Made by a program: the position numbers and the translations under genes. Positions 4,172 through 5,958 of a stretch of DNA of 5,958 nt are shown here, piece after piece. This stretch comes from Clostridia bacterium (GTDB taxonomy: Bacteria > Bacillota > Clostridia > DUPQ01): positions 1 through 5,958 of the forward strand of contig JAUVJE010000148.1 in NCBI GenBank assembly GCA_030592355.1, given 5' to 3'. The notes beneath the pieces were generated by a model, which saw nothing but the letters and a program-made list of their open reading frames with translations, was not told the origin of the DNA and made no database searches. Within the stretch, counting starts at the first letter, position 1. Each line of letters begins with the position of its first letter.

Positions 4172-5958
4172 GATATCTGCTCTTTCGTGAGAACAAATTT
4201 CTTCCTGTCCATATACTCTTCTTTCTTGCCTTTGTTGTAGTTTTCAACAGGTCTTAGATATCCCACGACCCTTGACCATACTTCAGTTTCGTTGCCGCAT
4301 TCCGGACATTCGAAATGCTCGCCGCGAATATATCCGTGGTCGTTGCAAATGCTGAATGTCGGCGTTATAGATACATATGGAAGTTTATATTTTGTAAATA
4401 TGGTTTTAATCAGGTTCTTAACGGTCTCTATATCCTCTATGCTTTCACCGAGATATAAGTGCAGCACCGTTCCTCCTGTATAAAGCGACTGAAGTGTGTC
4501 CTGTTTTTCCAACACTTCGAAAATATCATCAGAGTATTCCACAGGGACCTGTGTTGAGTTCGTGTAATACGGATTATTAGTTCCCGCACAGATGATATCC
4601 GGATATTTTTCTTTATCGGCCTTTGCCAACCTGTACGCAGTACCCTCTGCCGGCGTTGCCTCTAAATTATATACATGGCCTGTTTCATTCTGAAAGTCTT
4701 TCAGAAGCTCCCTCATATATTCCATTATCTCAATTGAAAATTCCTGACCCTCGTCCGATATAATGTCCTTGCCCATAAAATTAAGAAGCGCTTCGTTCAT
4801 TCCGATTATGCCTATTGTGCTAAAATGATTGAACCAATATTCCCCTGTTTTTTCTTTTACTTCCTTTAGATAATTAGCCGAATATGGATATAATCCCTTT
4901 TCTGTTTGTGCTTCAATTATTTTTCTCTTTATTTCGAGGCTTGTCTTGCATGTCTGGGAAAGTTTCCACAAACGGGCTTTGAATTCATTCTTTGTCGATG
5001 AAATATAACCAAGTCTCGGAAGATTTATTGTACAGACACCGACGGAACCTGTGAGAGGGTTGCTGCCGAAAAGACCGCCTCCCCTTTTTCTGAGTTCTTT
5101 GGTGTCAAGCCTTAGTCTGCAGCACATTGAAACTGCGTCTTCCGGGGAAAGATCAGAATTTACATAGTTTGCGAAATACGGAATACCATACTTGCATGTT
5201 ATTTTCATAAATTCATTTACAACATCATTATCCCAATCAAATTTTTTGGTAATATTCAATGTTGGAATCGGGAATGTAAATACCCTTCCTTTTGCATCAC
5301 CTTCAAGCATAATTTCACAGAAGGCTTTATTAAACATATCCATTTCTTCCTGGAAATCACCATAAGTTTCTTCTTTATATTCACCACCTATTATTATTGG
5401 ATGATCCTTAAGGGTAGATGGCACCGTTATGTCGAAAGTAAGGTTCGAGAACGGGCACTGAAAACCTACCCTGGTAGGTACATTTATATTGAAAATAAAT
5501 TCTTGCAGCGCTTGCTTAATCTTTTTATGAGAAAGATTGTCGTATCTGATAAACGGTGCGCAATATGTGTCAAAGCTAGACCATGCCTGCGCCCCTGCGG
5601 TTTCGCCCTGTGTCGTAAAAGTTGAATTTACTATCTGTCCAAGAAATGCCCTTAGATGCTTAGCCGGATTGCTTTCAACTTTACCGTATACGCCGCCGAA
5701 TCCCATTGTCAGGAGCTGCCTTAAATCCCATCCTGCGCAATATGGTCCAAAAAAGCCAAGGTCATGTATATGGCAATCGCCTTCTAAATGGGCTGTTCTT
5801 ACTTCTTCCGGATACACTTCATGAAGCCAATAACTTTTTGTGAAAACCTCGCGAACATAATTATTAAGGCCGTTAACACTCTTTTGGGTGTTTGCATTCT
5901 CCTTAACGTGCCAGTCTTTTTCCCCAAGATAATCACCGAACATGTCAATTGTAGCCCC
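4165..5958 (-). CDS. nrdD: Anaerobic (class III) ribonucleoside-triphosphate reductase, N-terminus outside window
   Basis: NrdD reduces ribonucleoside triphosphates to deoxyribonucleotides using an oxygen-sensitive glycyl radical. The frame is open to the right edge (it begins GATIDMFGDYLGEKDW), so the ATG at 5941-5943 is an internal methionine. The usual regulatory ATP-cone and true start should lie upstream. Counting from that internal Met: active-site Cys69 lies in HIHDLGFFGPYCAGWDL, Cys304 in VGVCTINLPRLGY, and radical Gly561 in RVVGYLRPV. A C-terminal zinc site is suggested by C533-x2-H536 and C546-x2-C549; one ligand is His where T4 NrdD has four Cys. The C-terminus, KKFVLTKEQISC, is complete. 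597 residues are visible and no frameshift or stop interrupts them. It overlaps nrdG by 7 bases, forming an nrdDG operon. Confidence 0.97.
   Translation of the reverse strand, partial: GATIDMFGDYLGEKDWHVKENANTQKSVNGLNNYVREVFTKSYWLHEVYPEEVRTAHLEGDCHIHDLGFFGPYCAGWDLRQLLTMGFGGVYGKVESNPAKHLRAFLGQIVNSTFTTQGETAGAQAWSSFDTYCAPFIRYDNLSHKKIKQALQEFIFNINVPTRVGFQCPFSNLTFDITVPSTLKDHPIIIGGEYKEETYGDFQEEMDMFNKAFCEIMLEGDAKGRVFTFPIPTLNITKKFDWDNDVVNEFMKITCKYGIPYFANYVNSDLSPEDAVSMCCRLRLDTKELRKRGGGLFGSNPLTGSVGVCTINLPRLGYISSTKNEFKARLWKLSQTCKTSLEIKRKIIEAQTEKGLYPYSANYLKEVKEKTGEYWFNHFSTIGIIGMNEALLNFMGKDIISDEGQEFSIEIMEYMRELLKDFQNETGHVYNLEATPAEGTAYRLAKADKEKYPDIICAGTNNPYYTNSTQVPVEYSDDIFEVLEKQDTLQSLYTGGTVLHLYLGESIEDIETVKNLIKTIFTKYKLPYVSITPTFSICNDHGYIRGEHFECPECGNETEVWSRVVGYLRPVENYNKGKKEEYMDRKKFVLTKEQISC

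Noticed and set aside
5941..5943. ATG at 5941-5943 as the nrdD start
   Set aside because: The frame continues open to the window edge. The protein begins in the middle of the family's conserved sequence with no ribosome binding site, so this is an internal methionine.

Overview
The window looks like an ordinary chromosomal segment of an anaerobic, moderately AT-rich Firmicute, most likely a member of the Clostridia. Three things point there: an oxygen-sensitive class III ribonucleotide reductase system; a long Bacillus/Clostridium-type SRP RNA with an Alu domain directly in front of dnaX; and the gene order SRP RNA - dnaX - ybaB - recR, which matches the scr-dnaX-yaaK-recR block of Bacillus subtilis. 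Every supported gene is on the minus strand, so transcription runs from high to low coordinates. I cannot name the species.

Reading in the direction of transcription: 5958-4165 is nrdD, the class III ribonucleotide reductase catalytic subunit, cut at its N-terminus by the window edge. It overlaps nrdG (4171-3455, radical-SAM activase) by 7 bases. An intergenic stretch (3454-3339) carries a two-copy 33-base tandem repeat and a good sigma-A-type promoter for the SRP RNA gene (about 3338-3068), which ends in a T-run. A candidate extended -10 promoter and a G-rich ribosome binding site precede dnaX (2968-1361). dnaX, ybaB (1350-1009) and recR (1001-405) are separated by only 10 and 7 bases, with each ribosome binding site touching or overlapping the previous stop codon, so they form one operon. 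A 221-base gap (404-184) contains an AT-rich inverted repeat, a second copy of the extended -10 sequence and a doubtful 22-codon ORF. The first 61 codons of galU/gtaB run off the left edge (183-1).

Functionally there are four modules. NrdD with NrdG makes deoxynucleotides without oxygen. SRP RNA serves co-translational protein targeting. DnaX, YbaB and RecR serve replication and recombinational repair. GalU makes UDP-glucose for envelope polysaccharides.

The most interesting signal is inside dnaX. An in-frame A AAA AAG heptamer, the same slippery sequence used by E. coli dnaX, is followed six codons later in the -1 frame by a stop. That would give a 429-residue gamma-like protein beside the 535-residue tau-like one. 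The SRP RNA gene also happens to be open in the dnaX frame, which invites a wrong 89-residue N-terminal extension of DnaX. I see no evidence of an undescribed multi-gene system here.
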